Below are positions 50,792 through 59,419 of a stretch of DNA of 64,000 bases, one piece after another (positions within the stretch are counted from its first letter, which is position 1; the number at the start of each line of letters is the position of its first letter). The DNA lies in contig NZ_BMVY01000034.1 of the NCBI RefSeq assembly GCF_014650955.1, positions 29,274 through 93,273 on the forward strand. The letters run 5' to 3'. Both the position numbers and the translations under genes were made by a program. The notes under the pieces were generated by a model. That model searched no databases. It was not told the origin of the DNA and saw only the letters and a program-made list of their open reading frames with translations. This DNA is from Streptomyces tauricus. GTDB taxonomy: Bacteria; Actinomycetota; Actinomycetes; Streptomycetales; Streptomycetaceae.

Positions 50792-51874
50792 TTGAAGCAC
50801 CGACGCATACCCGGGCGACGGGCCGTCGCGGCCGGCGCGGGCATCGCCGCACTCGTCGCGGGTGGAGTCACCTTGCAGAGTGCGAACGCGAGTGAGAACA
50901 CGCCCGCCCCCGAGCCGAAGGTTCTCTCGGTCACGGCGGCCGGAAAGCTCGCCTCGACGCTCGGCAAGGACCTCGGCGGCGACGCGGCGGGAACGTACTA
51001 CGACGCGAAGGCCAAGAGCCTCGTCGTGAACGTGCTCGACGAGGCTGCGGCCGACACCGTCGAGTCGGCGGGCGCGAGGGCGAGAGTCGTCGAGAACTCC
51101 CTCGCCGACCTGAGGAGCGCCCGTACGACGCTGAAGCAGGACGCGACCATCCCCGGCACCTCGTGGGCGCTCGACCCCGCGACCAACAAGGTCGTCGTCA
51201 CCGCGGACCGCACGGTCACCGGTGCCGAGCTGGCCGAACTGACGAAGGTCGTCGACGGGCTCGGCGGCACGACCGAACTCAAGCGGACGAAGGGGGAGTT
51301 CAGGACCTTCGTGGCCGGCGGTGACGCCATCACCGGTGGAGGTGGCCGCTGCTCGCTCGGCTTCAACGTGGTCAAGGGCGGCGAGCCGTTCTTCCTCACC
51401 GCCGGGCACTGCACGGAGGGGATCACCACCTGGTCGGACTCCTCCGGTACCGAGATCGGCGAGAACGCGGACTCCAGCTTCCCCGACAACGACTACGGCC
51501 TGGTGAAGTACACCGCGGACGTGGACCACCCGAGCGAGGTGAACCTCTACAACGGGTCCGCGCAGCAGATATCCGGGGCGGCGGAGGCCACCGTCGGGAT
51601 GCAGGTCACCCGGAGCGGGTCCACGACCCAGGTGCACGACGGGTCGGTGACCGGTCTGGACGCGACCGTGAACTACGGCAACGGCGACATCGTCAACGGG
51701 CTCATCCAGACCGATGTCTGCGCGGAGCCGGGGGACAGCGGTGGGTCGCTGTTCTCGGGGAGCAGCGCGATCGGACTCACGTCCGGTGGCAGCGGTGACT
51801 GCACCTCCGGTGGGGAGACGTTCTTCCAGCCGGTGACCGAGGCACTGTCCGCGACCGGTACGCAGATCGGCTGA
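50792..51874 (+). CDS. Secreted serine protease, streptogrisin type with long propeptide
   Basis: The 360-residue precursor has a signal peptide (about 1-33), a propeptide of about 140 residues of the alpha-lytic protease type (to about residue 174) and a chymotrypsin-fold mature enzyme. Catalytic residues are His206 (TAGHC), Asp234 (DNDYG) and Ser316 in GDSGGS. The start is a rare TTG at 50792, chosen because AGGAGG lies seven bases upstream and it begins a normal signal peptide (MKHRRIPGRR). The acidic mature domain resembles streptogrisin D/glutamyl-type enzymes; specificity is not certain. Confidence 0.92.
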   Translation: MKHRRIPGRRAVAAGAGIAALVAGGVTLQSANASENTPAPEPKVLSVTAAGKLASTLGKDLGGDAAGTYYDAKAKSLVVNVLDEAAADTVESAGARARVVENSLADLRSARTTLKQDATIPGTSWALDPATNKVVVTADRTVTGAELAELTKVVDGLGGTTELKRTKGEFRTFVAGGDAITGGGGRCSLGFNVVKGGEPFFLTAGHCTEGITTWSDSSGTEIGENADSSFPDNDYGLVKYTADVDHPSEVNLYNGSAQQISGAAEATVGMQVTRSGSTTQVHDGSVTGLDATVNYGNGDIVNGLIQTDVCAEPGDSGGSLFSGSSAIGLTSGGSGDCTSGGETFFQPVTEALSATGTQIG

Positions 51875-51903
51875 CGGCTTCGCCGTCCCGCGTGCCTGCC
51901 GCT

Positions 51904-51952
51904 ACGGGCCGGCCCCGTTCCCACCTGCCCGGTGGGGGCGGGGCCGGCCCGT
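51904..51952 (+). terminator. Long hairpin terminator after the second streptogrisin gene
   Basis: Arms ACGGGCCGGCCCCG (51904-51917) and CGGGGCCGGCCCGT (51939-51952) pair perfectly, and CCCACC/GGTGGG extends the stem inside after two wobble pairs. It lies 29 bases after the stop. Confidence 0.88.
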
Positions 51953-51995
51953 TGTCCGGAGAACGCCGGAGGGCGCGGGTCCGCTGCGGCCGGCC

Positions 51996-52114
51996 GCGCC
52001 GTTCCCCGCGCCCCTGACGGCGCCGCTTCGCGTGCGCCTTGGCCGACTGGCCGACTGGAGGGTGCGGGTTCGGTGGGGGCGTGCCCTAAAGACTGCGCCG
52101 TTCCCCGCGCCCCT
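51996..52114 (+). repeat. Two variant copies of the dispersed GC-rich repeat
   Basis: GCGCCGTTCCCCGCGCCCCT occurs at 51996-52015 and 52095-52114, differing by one base from the main core. The second copy forms the 3' end of the membrane protein gene on the minus strand. Confidence 0.85.
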
Positions 52115-53150
52115 GAAAGCCCTGGGGCGGAGCCTGTCTGTTACGTGAGCCCACAGCCAGGGTGATCGCTGTGCCCAGGGCCGCCCATGCCGCCAGGACC
52201 AGCATGGGCGTGGTGATGGCGTTGGACTCGAAGTAGGCGATCGAGCGGGTCGCCCAGGTGCCGGCGCCGGGGGGCAGGGCCGGGCCGATGGCCTTCCAGA
52301 ACGGGGGGAGCATCGGTGGCGGGAGGGCGCCGCCCGCGCTCGGGTTGCCCAGGATCACCACCAGCAGGACCGCCACTCCGATGCCGACGATCCCGAAGAC
52401 GCACTGGAGCGCGAGCGTGGCGGCCCCCACCGCGAAGGTGATCAGCGCGCCGAGTCCCCAGAGGGCGGCCACGCTGCCGGGCAGGGCGCCAAGGACCGGT
52501 CCGACGATGACCGCCCCGCCGAGTCCGCCGACGATCGAGACCAGGGCCATCGAGGCGAGCCTGATCACCGCGCGCCGGGTGTTGGCCGGCCGGGCGCCCG
52601 TGCTGATCGCCAGCGCCGACGCGCACAGATAGCCGCCCACGCACCAGCCGACGACCAGGTAGAAGGGGGTCAGCCCGTTGGCGTCCTGGGCGTCGGCCGG
52701 GACCACGTCGACGGTCCGTACCGTGCGCCCCTGGTTCTTCTCCAGCTCGGTGGTGAGCGCGATCAGGGCGTTGGACAGGGTCTTGCCGCCGCCGGAGGCG
52801 ACCAGCAGGGTGTCGGTCGTGCCGCCCGGGTCGACCAGCAGGGCGCCGTCGATGTCACGGTGCGCGATCTGCTCGCGTGCCGTCGCCTCGTCGGTGAGCG
52901 TCCGGGGATCCAGGGGGGTGCCGGGCAGCCGCTTGAGCCGGGTCACCGTCTGCTCGGCGGCGGCGCCCGGCGCGACCACCCCGAACGCCACGTCCTTCGG
53001 CCTCGGATGGTGCAGCGCCCCCACGTAGGAGGCGATGAAGAGCAGCTGCAGGGCGACCACGCCGATGACGAGCAGCGTGGCCCGCGGGGTGACCGCGTCC
53101 CTGACCTCGTCGAGGAAGGACTTGGGCGGGGCCTCTGCTGTCCGTGCCAT
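52086..53150 (-). CDS. DUF3533/YhgE-like multi-pass membrane protein
   Basis: This 354-residue protein has one N-terminal helix (about 25-45), an external domain of about 130 residues (ASYVGALHHPRPKDVAFGVVAP ... REQIAHRDIDGALLVDPGG) and about five C-terminal helices, the layout of ABC-2-type or YhgE/Pip-like membrane proteins. Its last 10 residues (FQGRGERRSL) are encoded by a dispersed repeat, so the original stop was probably earlier or lost. ATG at 53150 is used. It is divergent from dnaE2. Confidence 0.72.
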   Translation of the reverse strand: MARTAEAPPKSFLDEVRDAVTPRATLLVIGVVALQLLFIASYVGALHHPRPKDVAFGVVAPGAAAEQTVTRLKRLPGTPLDPRTLTDEATAREQIAHRDIDGALLVDPGGTTDTLLVASGGGKTLSNALIALTTELEKNQGRTVRTVDVVPADAQDANGLTPFYLVVGWCVGGYLCASALAISTGARPANTRRAVIRLASMALVSIVGGLGGAVIVGPVLGALPGSVAALWGLGALITFAVGAATLALQCVFGIVGIGVAVLLVVILGNPSAGGALPPPMLPPFWKAIGPALPPGAGTWATRSIAYFESNAITTPMLVLAAWAALGTAITLAVGSRNRQAPPQGFQGRGERRSL

Positions 53151-53253
53151 GCCCCTACGGTCCGGGTCCCGCGGTGTTTGCGCAGGTGGGACGGGGCCGA
53201 ACGGATGTCGTACAGACGTTCGAGAGATGGTCTATGGTGGAGGTGAGGAACTT

Positions 53254-53269
53254 GGGAACTAATGTTCGA
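53254..53269 (+). promoter_or_regulatory. LexA (SOS) box upstream of dnaE2
   Basis: The sequence is GGGAACTAATGTTCGA. The core GAAC-N4-GTTC is perfect, the right half-site GTTCGA matches the actinobacterial consensus fully and the left half four of six. It lies 35 bases before the preferred GTG. LexA repression is inferred. Confidence 0.75.
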
Positions 53270-53304
53270 GGGCTGTGTGAAAGCCCCTGGTGGTGGAGGT
53301 GCGC

Positions 53305-56300
53305 GTGTCCGGCTTCACGCATCTGCACACCGCTTCCGGGTACTCCCTGCGGTACGGGGCCTCCCACCCGGAGCGTCTCGCCGAGCGTGCCTTCGAGCGG
53401 GGCATGGACGCGCTGGCGCTCACCGACCGGGACACCGTCGCGGGCGCGGTCCGCTTCGCGAAGGCCTGTGCCGCGCAGGGTGTGGGAGTGCGCCCCCTGT
53501 TCGGGGTCGACCTCGCGGTCGAAGAGCCCTCCCGAGGGCCCGCCGCGCGGTCCGCCGGAAGAGCCGCCGCGGAGTCCGTACGGGGTGAGCGGCGGCGGAC
53601 TCCCGTGCGGGGCGGTGCCTTCATCGACGAGTCGACACCGCGCGTGACCTTTCTCGCCCGGGACGGCGGGAAGGGCTGGGCCGATCTCTGCAGGATCGTT
53701 ACTGCGGCGCATGCGGGGGAGGGGCGACCGCTGCTGCCCTGGGTGGAGAACCATGCCGAGGGGCTGACCGTGCTGCTCGGCCCGGCCTCCGACGTCGGCC
53801 GCGCGCTCACCGCCGGACGGCCCGACCTGGCCGCGAACCTGCTCGCACCCTGGCGGGAGGTGTACGGCGACGCGCTGCGTCTCGAAGCGGTCTGGCACGG
53901 ACGCGAGGGCACCGGGCCCGGCTCCCTGCGGCTGGCCGCCCGTACCGTCGGCTTCGCCGCCGAGCAGCGGGTGCGCCCGGTGCTCACCAACGCCGTCCGG
54001 TACGCCGACCCCGGCATGGGCCCGGTCGCCGACGTGCTGGACGCCGCCCGCTGGCTGGTCCCCGTCGACCCCCGCAAGGAACTGGACAGCGGCGAGGCCT
54101 GGCTCAAGGACGAAGGGGCCATGCTCGCCGCCGCCGAACGGGTCGTGGAGGCCGCCGGCTACCGCCGTGACACCGCCCACCGCCTGCTCGAACAGACCCG
54201 GGCCACCGCCGACGAGTGCCGGGTCGACCCGGAGGGCGACCTCGGGATCGGCGCCGTGCACTTCCCCGAGGCGCACCTCGTCGGCGCCGGGCGCCGCACC
54301 GCGCAGCGCGTACTGGCCTCACGGGCGGCGGCGGGAATGGTGCGGCTCGGCTACGACCGCTCCTCCCGGGCGCGTGAGTACTGGGAGCGGATGCACCGCG
54401 AGCTGGACATCGTCGCCCACCACCACTTCGCCTCCTACTTCCTGACGGTCTCTCAGGTCGTGGACGACGTGAAGGGAATGGGCATCCGGGTCGCCGCGCG
54501 CGGCTCCGGGGCGGGCTCGCTCGTCAACCACCTCATCGGCATCGCGCACGCCGACCCCGTCGAGCACGGACTGCTGATGGAACGCTTCCTGTCCAAGCGC
54601 CGCGCGGTCCTGCCCGACATCGACATCGACGTGGAGTCCGCGCGCCGCATCGAGGTCTACCGCGCGATCATCGGCCGGTTCGGCACCGAGCGGGTCGCGA
54701 CGGTGTCGATGCCGGAGACGTACCGGGTGCGTCACGCGATACGGGACGTCGGCGCGGCCCTGTCCATGGACCCGGCCGACATCGACCGCATCGCCAAGGC
54801 ATTCCCGCACATCCGCGCCCGCGACGTCCGCGCGGCGCTGGCGGAGCTGCCCGAACTGCGTTCCCTGGCAGCGGAGTTCCAGCAGAAAGGGGCGAAGTAC
54901 GGGCGGTTGTGGGAACTGGTGGAGTCACTGGACGCCCTGCCGCGCGGAGTCGCCATGCACCCGTGCGGGGTCCTCCTCTCCGACGCCTCGCTCCTCGCCC
55001 GTACGCCGGTCGTGCCGACCAGTGGCGAAGGGCTCCCCATGTCGCAGTTCGACAAGGAGGACGTAGAGGACCTCGGGCTGCTCAAGCTCGACGTGCTGGG
55101 GGTGCGGATGCAGTCCGCGATGGCGCACGCGGTCGCCGAGGTGGAACGGGCGACGGGGGACCATGTCGACCTGGACGCCGTCGCCGTCGAGGAGGGCGAC
55201 CCGGAGACGTACCGGCTCATCCGGTCCACGGAGACGCTGGGCTGCTTCCAGATCGAGTCGCCGGGGCAGCGGGACCTGGTCGGCAGGCTCCAGCCCACGA
55301 CCTTCCACGACCTCGTCGTCGACATCTCCCTCTTCCGCCCCGGGCCGGTCGCGGCCGACATGGTGCGGCCGTTCATCGAGGCGCGGCACGGCCGGGCGCC
55401 GGTCCGCTATCCGCACCCGGATCTGGAGAAGCCGCTGAAGGGCACGTACGGGGTCGTCGTCTTCCACGAGCAGATCATCGACATCGTCGACATCATGACC
55501 GGCTGCGGCCGGGGCGAGGCGGACCGGGTGCGGCGCGGGCTGTCCGACCCCGAGTCGCAGGGACGGATCCGCTTCTGGTTCGCGCAGCACGCGGCCTCGC
55601 GGGGGTACGACGCGCAGACGATCGCCCGTACCTGGGAGATCGTCGAGGCCTTCGGGGCGTACGGCTTCTGCAAGGCGCACGCGGTCGCGTTCGCCGTACC
55701 CACCTACCAGTCGGCGTGGCTGAAGGCGCACCACCCGGCCGCCTTCTACGCGGGGCTGCTCACGCACGATCCCGGGATGTACCCGAAGCGGCTGCTGCTC
55801 GCGGACGCGCGGCGGCGGGGGGTGCCGATCCTGCCGTTGGACGTGAACAGGTCTTCGGTCGCACACAGTATCGAACTGGTGTCTGAACCTCCTGGGAAGG
55901 CGGGCGGGAAGGCCGGCGGGGAGGTGGGCGGGAAGGTCTGGGGTGTCCGGCTCGCGCTCTCCGATGTGCACGGGATCAGCGAGGCCGAGGCGGCCCGGAT
56001 CGAGCAGGGGCAGCCGTACGCCTCGCTGCTCGACTTCTGGGAACGGGCCCGGCCGAGCCGCCCACTGGCCGGACGGCTCGCGCAGGTCGGCGCGTTGGAC
56101 ACCTTCGGCGCCAACCGCCGTGACCTGCAACTGCACCTGACCGAGCTGCACCGGGGCGCACGCGGCGCCGGCGGCTCCCAACTCCCGCTGGGCGGCGGGC
56201 AGGAGACCGCGCCGGCCGGGCTGCCCGACCTCTCCTCGGCGGAACGGCTCAGCGCCGAACTGGGCGTGCTCTCCATGGACGCCTCACGCAATCTGATGGA

Positions 56301-56856
56301 CGATCACCGAACGTTCCTGGACGAGCTGGGCGTCGTCACGGCCCGCCGGCTGCGGGCGGCCGAGCACGGCGAGACGGTGCTGGTCGCGGGCGCCAAGGCG
56401 GCCACCCAGACACCGCCGATCCGCTCCGGCAAGCGGGTCATCTTCACCACCCTGGACGACGGTACGGGCCTGCTCGACCTCGCCTTCTTCGACGACTCGC
56501 ACGACACGTGCGCGCACACCGTCTTCCACTCCTGGCTCCTGCTGGTGCGCGGAGTGGTGCAGCGGCGCGGCCCGCGCAGCCTCAGCGTGGTCGGGGCGGC
56601 CGCCTGGAACCTCGCCGACCTGGCGGAACTGCGGCGCGCGGAAGGACTGGAGGGGGTGGCGGCAAGACTGGCCGCCCCGCAGGGGGAGCCCGGGGCCGAG
56701 GGCGGTTCCCGTGGTTCGGGAGATCCGACGGGCGGCCGTCGAATCCAGTTGCCCACGGGATACGAAATGCATCCGTGGGCGGATGTGCGCCCGGCGGGCG
56801 AGGGGTCCGCGAGCGGAAAGAAACTGTGGCACCAGAGCCCGGGGAGTGCGGGATGA
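53305..56856 (+). CDS. dnaE2: Error-prone DNA polymerase DnaE2
   Basis: The 1183-residue C-family polymerase has a PHP domain at the start (FTHLHTASGYS), the palm with PDIDIDVES near residue 436, and an OB-fold near the C-terminus (KRVIFTTLDDGTGLLDLAFF). Length and order match DnaE2/ImuC rather than the replicative DnaE1. GTG at 53305 has GGAGG at good spacing; GTGs at 53290 and 53299 are alternatives. It is coupled by ATGA to an ImuB-like gene and preceded by a LexA box, so it should be induced by DNA damage and act in mutagenic repair synthesis. Confidence 0.93.
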   Translation: MSGFTHLHTASGYSLRYGASHPERLAERAFERGMDALALTDRDTVAGAVRFAKACAAQGVGVRPLFGVDLAVEEPSRGPAARSAGRAAAESVRGERRRTPVRGGAFIDESTPRVTFLARDGGKGWADLCRIVTAAHAGEGRPLLPWVENHAEGLTVLLGPASDVGRALTAGRPDLAANLLAPWREVYGDALRLEAVWHGREGTGPGSLRLAARTVGFAAEQRVRPVLTNAVRYADPGMGPVADVLDAARWLVPVDPRKELDSGEAWLKDEGAMLAAAERVVEAAGYRRDTAHRLLEQTRATADECRVDPEGDLGIGAVHFPEAHLVGAGRRTAQRVLASRAAAGMVRLGYDRSSRAREYWERMHRELDIVAHHHFASYFLTVSQVVDDVKGMGIRVAARGSGAGSLVNHLIGIAHADPVEHGLLMERFLSKRRAVLPDIDIDVESARRIEVYRAIIGRFGTERVATVSMPETYRVRHAIRDVGAALSMDPADIDRIAKAFPHIRARDVRAALAELPELRSLAAEFQQKGAKYGRLWELVESLDALPRGVAMHPCGVLLSDASLLARTPVVPTSGEGLPMSQFDKEDVEDLGLLKLDVLGVRMQSAMAHAVAEVERATGDHVDLDAVAVEEGDPETYRLIRSTETLGCFQIESPGQRDLVGRLQPTTFHDLVVDISLFRPGPVAADMVRPFIEARHGRAPVRYPHPDLEKPLKGTYGVVVFHEQIIDIVDIMTGCGRGEADRVRRGLSDPESQGRIRFWFAQHAASRGYDAQTIARTWEIVEAFGAYGFCKAHAVAFAVPTYQSAWLKAHHPAAFYAGLLTHDPGMYPKRLLLADARRRGVPILPLDVNRSSVAHSIELVSEPPGKAGGKAGGEVGGKVWGVRLALSDVHGISEAEAARIEQGQPYASLLDFWERARPSRPLAGRLAQVGALDTFGANRRDLQLHLTELHRGARGAGGSQLPLGGGQETAPAGLPDLSSAERLSAELGVLSMDASRNLMDDHRTFLDELGVVTARRLRAAEHGETVLVAGAKAATQTPPIRSGKRVIFTTLDDGTGLLDLAFFDDSHDTCAHTVFHSWLLLVRGVVQRRGPRSLSVVGAAAWNLADLAELRRAEGLEGVAARLAAPQGEPGAEGGSRGSGDPTGGRRIQLPTGYEMHPWADVRPAGEGSASGKKLWHQSPGSAG

Positions 56857-57827
56857 CCATCCTCTGCGTACGTTTCCAGCTGCCGCCGATGTACGAGGCC
56901 GCCCTGCCCGGGCTCCTCGGCACGTTGGAGGAGTTCACCCCTGTCGTCGAGGCGCTGCCGCCCGACGGGGCGCTCGCCGATCTGCGGGGCGCCGAGCGGT
57001 ACTTCCGGCGGGACGTCGTGGAACTGGCCTCCCTGATCCGGGTACGGGCGCTCGCCTGGCACGGCGTCGACTGCGCGATCGGGGCGGGACCCGGCCCGAT
57101 GTTCGCGCGGATGGCCCTGCGGGAGGCCGCCCCCGGGGAGATCCGGGTGGTCCCCGAAGGACCCCGCGCCCTCACGGAGTTCCTGGCGGAGCGGTCCGTA
57201 CGGGCGCTGCCCGGAGTCGGTGCGGCCACCGCCCGCACCCTGTGCGAGTACGGCCTGGACAGCATCGGCAAGGTGGCCGCCGCGCCGCTGTCCACACTGC
57301 AACGGCTCACCAGCGCCCGTACCGGCCGCGAACTGCACGAGATGGCACAGGGCATCGACCGCGGCCGGGTCGTACCGAACGCCGTCTCCCGGTCGCTCGC
57401 CGCCGAACGGCCGTTCCCGCGCGACGAGTTGGACCCCGCGCAGCACCGGCGCGCGCTGCTCTCCGCCGCGGGGGAGCTGGGCTCGCGGCTGCGGGCCCTG
57501 GAGAAGGTGTGCCGCACGCTCACCCTCACCGTCCGCTACGCCGACCGCTCCACGACGACCCGCAGCCGTACGCTCCCCGAACCGACCGCCCACTCCTCCG
57601 CGCTCACCGATGCCGCGTACCGCATGTACGAGGCGCTCGGGCTGCAGCGGGCCCGGGTGCGCGGGGTGGCTCTGCGGGCCGAGGGGCTCGACCCCGCCGA
57701 ACAGGCCTCCCACCAGCTCACGTTCGACCCGGTGGACGAGAAGGTGCGGCGCCTTGAGGAGGTGGCGGACCGGGTGCGGAAGAAGTTCGGGGCGGGGGCG
57801 GTGATCCCGGGCGCGCTGGCGGCGTAA
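56853..57827 (+). CDS. Y-family polymerase-like protein, ImuB-like, probably catalytically inactive
   Basis: This 324-residue protein resembles Y-family polymerases but lacks key acidic residues. The N-terminal motif reads ILCVRFQLPPMYEAAL, where active enzymes have an Asp-X-Asp, and the later SXDE region reads LADLRGAERYF. The helix-hairpin-helix region (RALPGVGAATARTLCEYGLDSIGKVA) and a clamp-binding-like SHQLTFDP near residue 288 are kept. It fits the role of ImuB, bridging DnaE2 to the sliding clamp, but it is shorter than typical ImuB and no imuA is adjacent. It is translationally coupled to dnaE2. Confidence 0.82.
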   Translation: MTILCVRFQLPPMYEAALPGLLGTLEEFTPVVEALPPDGALADLRGAERYFRRDVVELASLIRVRALAWHGVDCAIGAGPGPMFARMALREAAPGEIRVVPEGPRALTEFLAERSVRALPGVGAATARTLCEYGLDSIGKVAAAPLSTLQRLTSARTGRELHEMAQGIDRGRVVPNAVSRSLAAERPFPRDELDPAQHRRALLSAAGELGSRLRALEKVCRTLTLTVRYADRSTTTRSRTLPEPTAHSSALTDAAYRMYEALGLQRARVRGVALRAEGLDPAEQASHQLTFDPVDEKVRRLEEVADRVRKKFGAGAVIPGALAA

Positions 57828-57912
57828 CGCTCCGCGTGGTGCTCCGCGGGGATGGGGCGAGGGGCGGAGAGGGTGTCCGTTGCCTGGACGTGCGGGGCCG
57901 TGGGGGCTGGAC

Positions 57913-57932
57913 GCGCAGTTCCCCGCGCCCCT
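57913..57932 (+). repeat. Dispersed GC-rich repeat copy
   Basis: One copy of GCGCAGTTCCCCGCGCCCCT, followed by TGCGGGGC which can pair back. It sits just before the decayed MarR gene, at about where its 5' half is missing. Confidence 0.85.
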
Positions 57933-57975
57933 TGCGGGGCCCGCGTACGGGTTCGCCTGTGTTCGGATCGCGTCC

Positions 57976-58240
57976 GGTGGGACGACGGTCACCGCCGCGA
58001 GTCAACTTGTCGACGAGATCGTCCGTAAGGGGTACGCGGAGCGGCAACCGCACCCCGACGACGCGCGCCCGGCTAGTCGTGCTCACCGGGCGGGGCCGGG
58101 AGTGAACCCGGGCGGCGGAGGAGTCGGCCGCGGAGGCCGTTCGGCCGTGGGTCGAACTAATCGGTGAGGGTGAAGTCCGGGCGTTGCGCGACCATTTGCT
58201 GCGCATTGCCCCCTACGGTCCCATCAGGCCCGCCTGGTGA
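57976..58240 (+). pseudogene. Decayed MarR-family regulator gene
   Basis: The first part reads TVTAASQLVDEIVRKGYAERQPHPDD, the recognition helix and wing of a MarR regulator. An extra base at about 58063 shifts the frame. In the new frame the sequence continues RARLVVLTGRGRE, meets TGA at 58103-58105, and then reads TRAAEESAAEAVRPWVEL and on to RDHLLRIAPYGPIRPAW with a stop at 58238-58240. The N-terminal half is absent; a dispersed repeat lies in its place. Two disabling changes plus truncation make this a pseudogene. Confidence 0.8.
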
Positions 58241-58314
58241 CGGTTCAACGGCACGTGTCAGTTCTCCCAGCTACCACTGGAAGTTTTTACTGACGCGTAA
58301 CTTCACACTTTTCC

Positions 58315-58330
58315 TACTCGCTCGTAACTT
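58315..58330 (+). promoter_or_regulatory. TACTCGCTCGTA element and CGTAACTT direct repeats before the lipase gene
   Basis: TACTCGCTCGTA (58315-58326) repeats the element at 50527. CGTAACTT occurs at 58296-58303 and 58323-58330, 27 bases apart. The area is AT-rich and lies about 85-115 bases before the lipase start, a fitting position for promoter and operator. Confidence 0.4.
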
Positions 58331-58411
58331 GAAAACAGAACAGCATCCTCGTGATCCGGATCACAGGGCGTATGGCCTCGTCACTCCCTTGAGCCGCAAG
58401 GAGATCACCCG

Positions 58412-59293
58412 ATGCTGCCCTGGAAACACCTGCTCAGACCCCTGTCGGCGCTGCTGCTGACCGCAGTGGTCACGATCGTCCCCGCCACCGCGGCCACTGC
58501 CGCCGACTCCACCGACCGGGCCGCCGGCACGACGAGCAGGGGCTGGAACGACTACTCCTGCAAACCGTCCGCCGCCCACCCGCGCCCCGTCGTCCTCGTG
58601 CACGGCACCTTCGCCAACTCCGTCGACAACTGGCTGGGCCTCGCGCCCTATCTGGTCAACCGCGACTACTGCGTCTACGCCCTCGACTACGGGCAGCTCC
58701 CCGGCGTACCGCTCGTCCACGGGCTGGGCCCCATCGACAAGTCGGCGGAGCAGCTGAAGACCTTCGTCGACAAGGTGCTCGCCGCGACCGGGGCGGCGAA
58801 GGCGGACCTCGTCGGCCACTCGCAGGGCGGCATGATGCCACGCCACTACCTGAAATTCCTCGGCGGCGCCGCCAAGGTGAACGCCCTCGTCGGCATCGCC
58901 CCCGACAACCACGGCACCACCCTGAACGGACTGGCGAAGCTGGTCACGTACTTCCCCGGCGCGGGCGAAGTGCTCTCGGCCGCCACTCCGGCCCTCGCCG
59001 ACCAGATCGCCGGCTCCGCCTTCCTCACCCGGCTCAACGCGGGCGGCGACACCGTGCCTGGCGTCCGCTACACGGTCATCGCCACCCGGTACGACGAGGT
59101 CGTCACGCCCTACCGCTCGCAGTTCCTCGACGGCCCGAACGTCCGCAACATCCTGATCCAGGACCTGTGCGCGCTCGACCTCTCCGAGCACGCGTCGATC
59201 GGACTCTTCGACCGCATCGCCTTCCACGAGGTGGCGAACGCCCTGGACCCGTCCCGCGCCACCCCGACCACCTGCCTGTCGGCGATCGGCTGA
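58412..59293 (+). CDS. Secreted lipase/esterase (alpha/beta-hydrolase, class 2 lipase type)
   Basis: The 293-residue enzyme has a signal peptide (about 1-31), an oxyanion-region HGTFANSVDNW, nucleophile Ser137 in GHSQGG, the Asp in YDEVVTP and the His in SEHASIGLFD. Cysteines at 50 and 87, and a later pair (LCALD, TCLSA), could form disulphides. It should hydrolyse triglycerides or esters outside the cell. ATG at 58412 follows CAAGGAG. Confidence 0.92.
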   Translation: MLPWKHLLRPLSALLLTAVVTIVPATAATAADSTDRAAGTTSRGWNDYSCKPSAAHPRPVVLVHGTFANSVDNWLGLAPYLVNRDYCVYALDYGQLPGVPLVHGLGPIDKSAEQLKTFVDKVLAATGAAKADLVGHSQGGMMPRHYLKFLGGAAKVNALVGIAPDNHGTTLNGLAKLVTYFPGAGEVLSAATPALADQIAGSAFLTRLNAGGDTVPGVRYTVIATRYDEVVTPYRSQFLDGPNVRNILIQDLCALDLSEHASIGLFDRIAFHEVANALDPSRATPTTCLSAIG

Positions 59294-59302
59294 TCGTTTT
59301 TT

Positions 59303-59339
59303 GGGGCGCAGCCCCTTCAGCGGCGCGGGGGACTGCGCG
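59303..59339. terminator. GC hairpin with T run plus repeat copy after the lipase gene
   Basis: GGGGC-GCA-GCCCC (59303-59315) follows TTTTTT, so read on the minus strand it is a stem followed by A; an inverted copy of the dispersed repeat occupies 59319-59339. It separates the convergent lipase and LPMO genes. Confidence 0.5.
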
Positions 59340-59419
59340 ACCGGTTGAGGCCGGACCCGCAGTCCCCGTACCCACCCCATCCACTACGGCCCCATAGGGC
59401 CCTTGTCCTGGCCCTCCGC

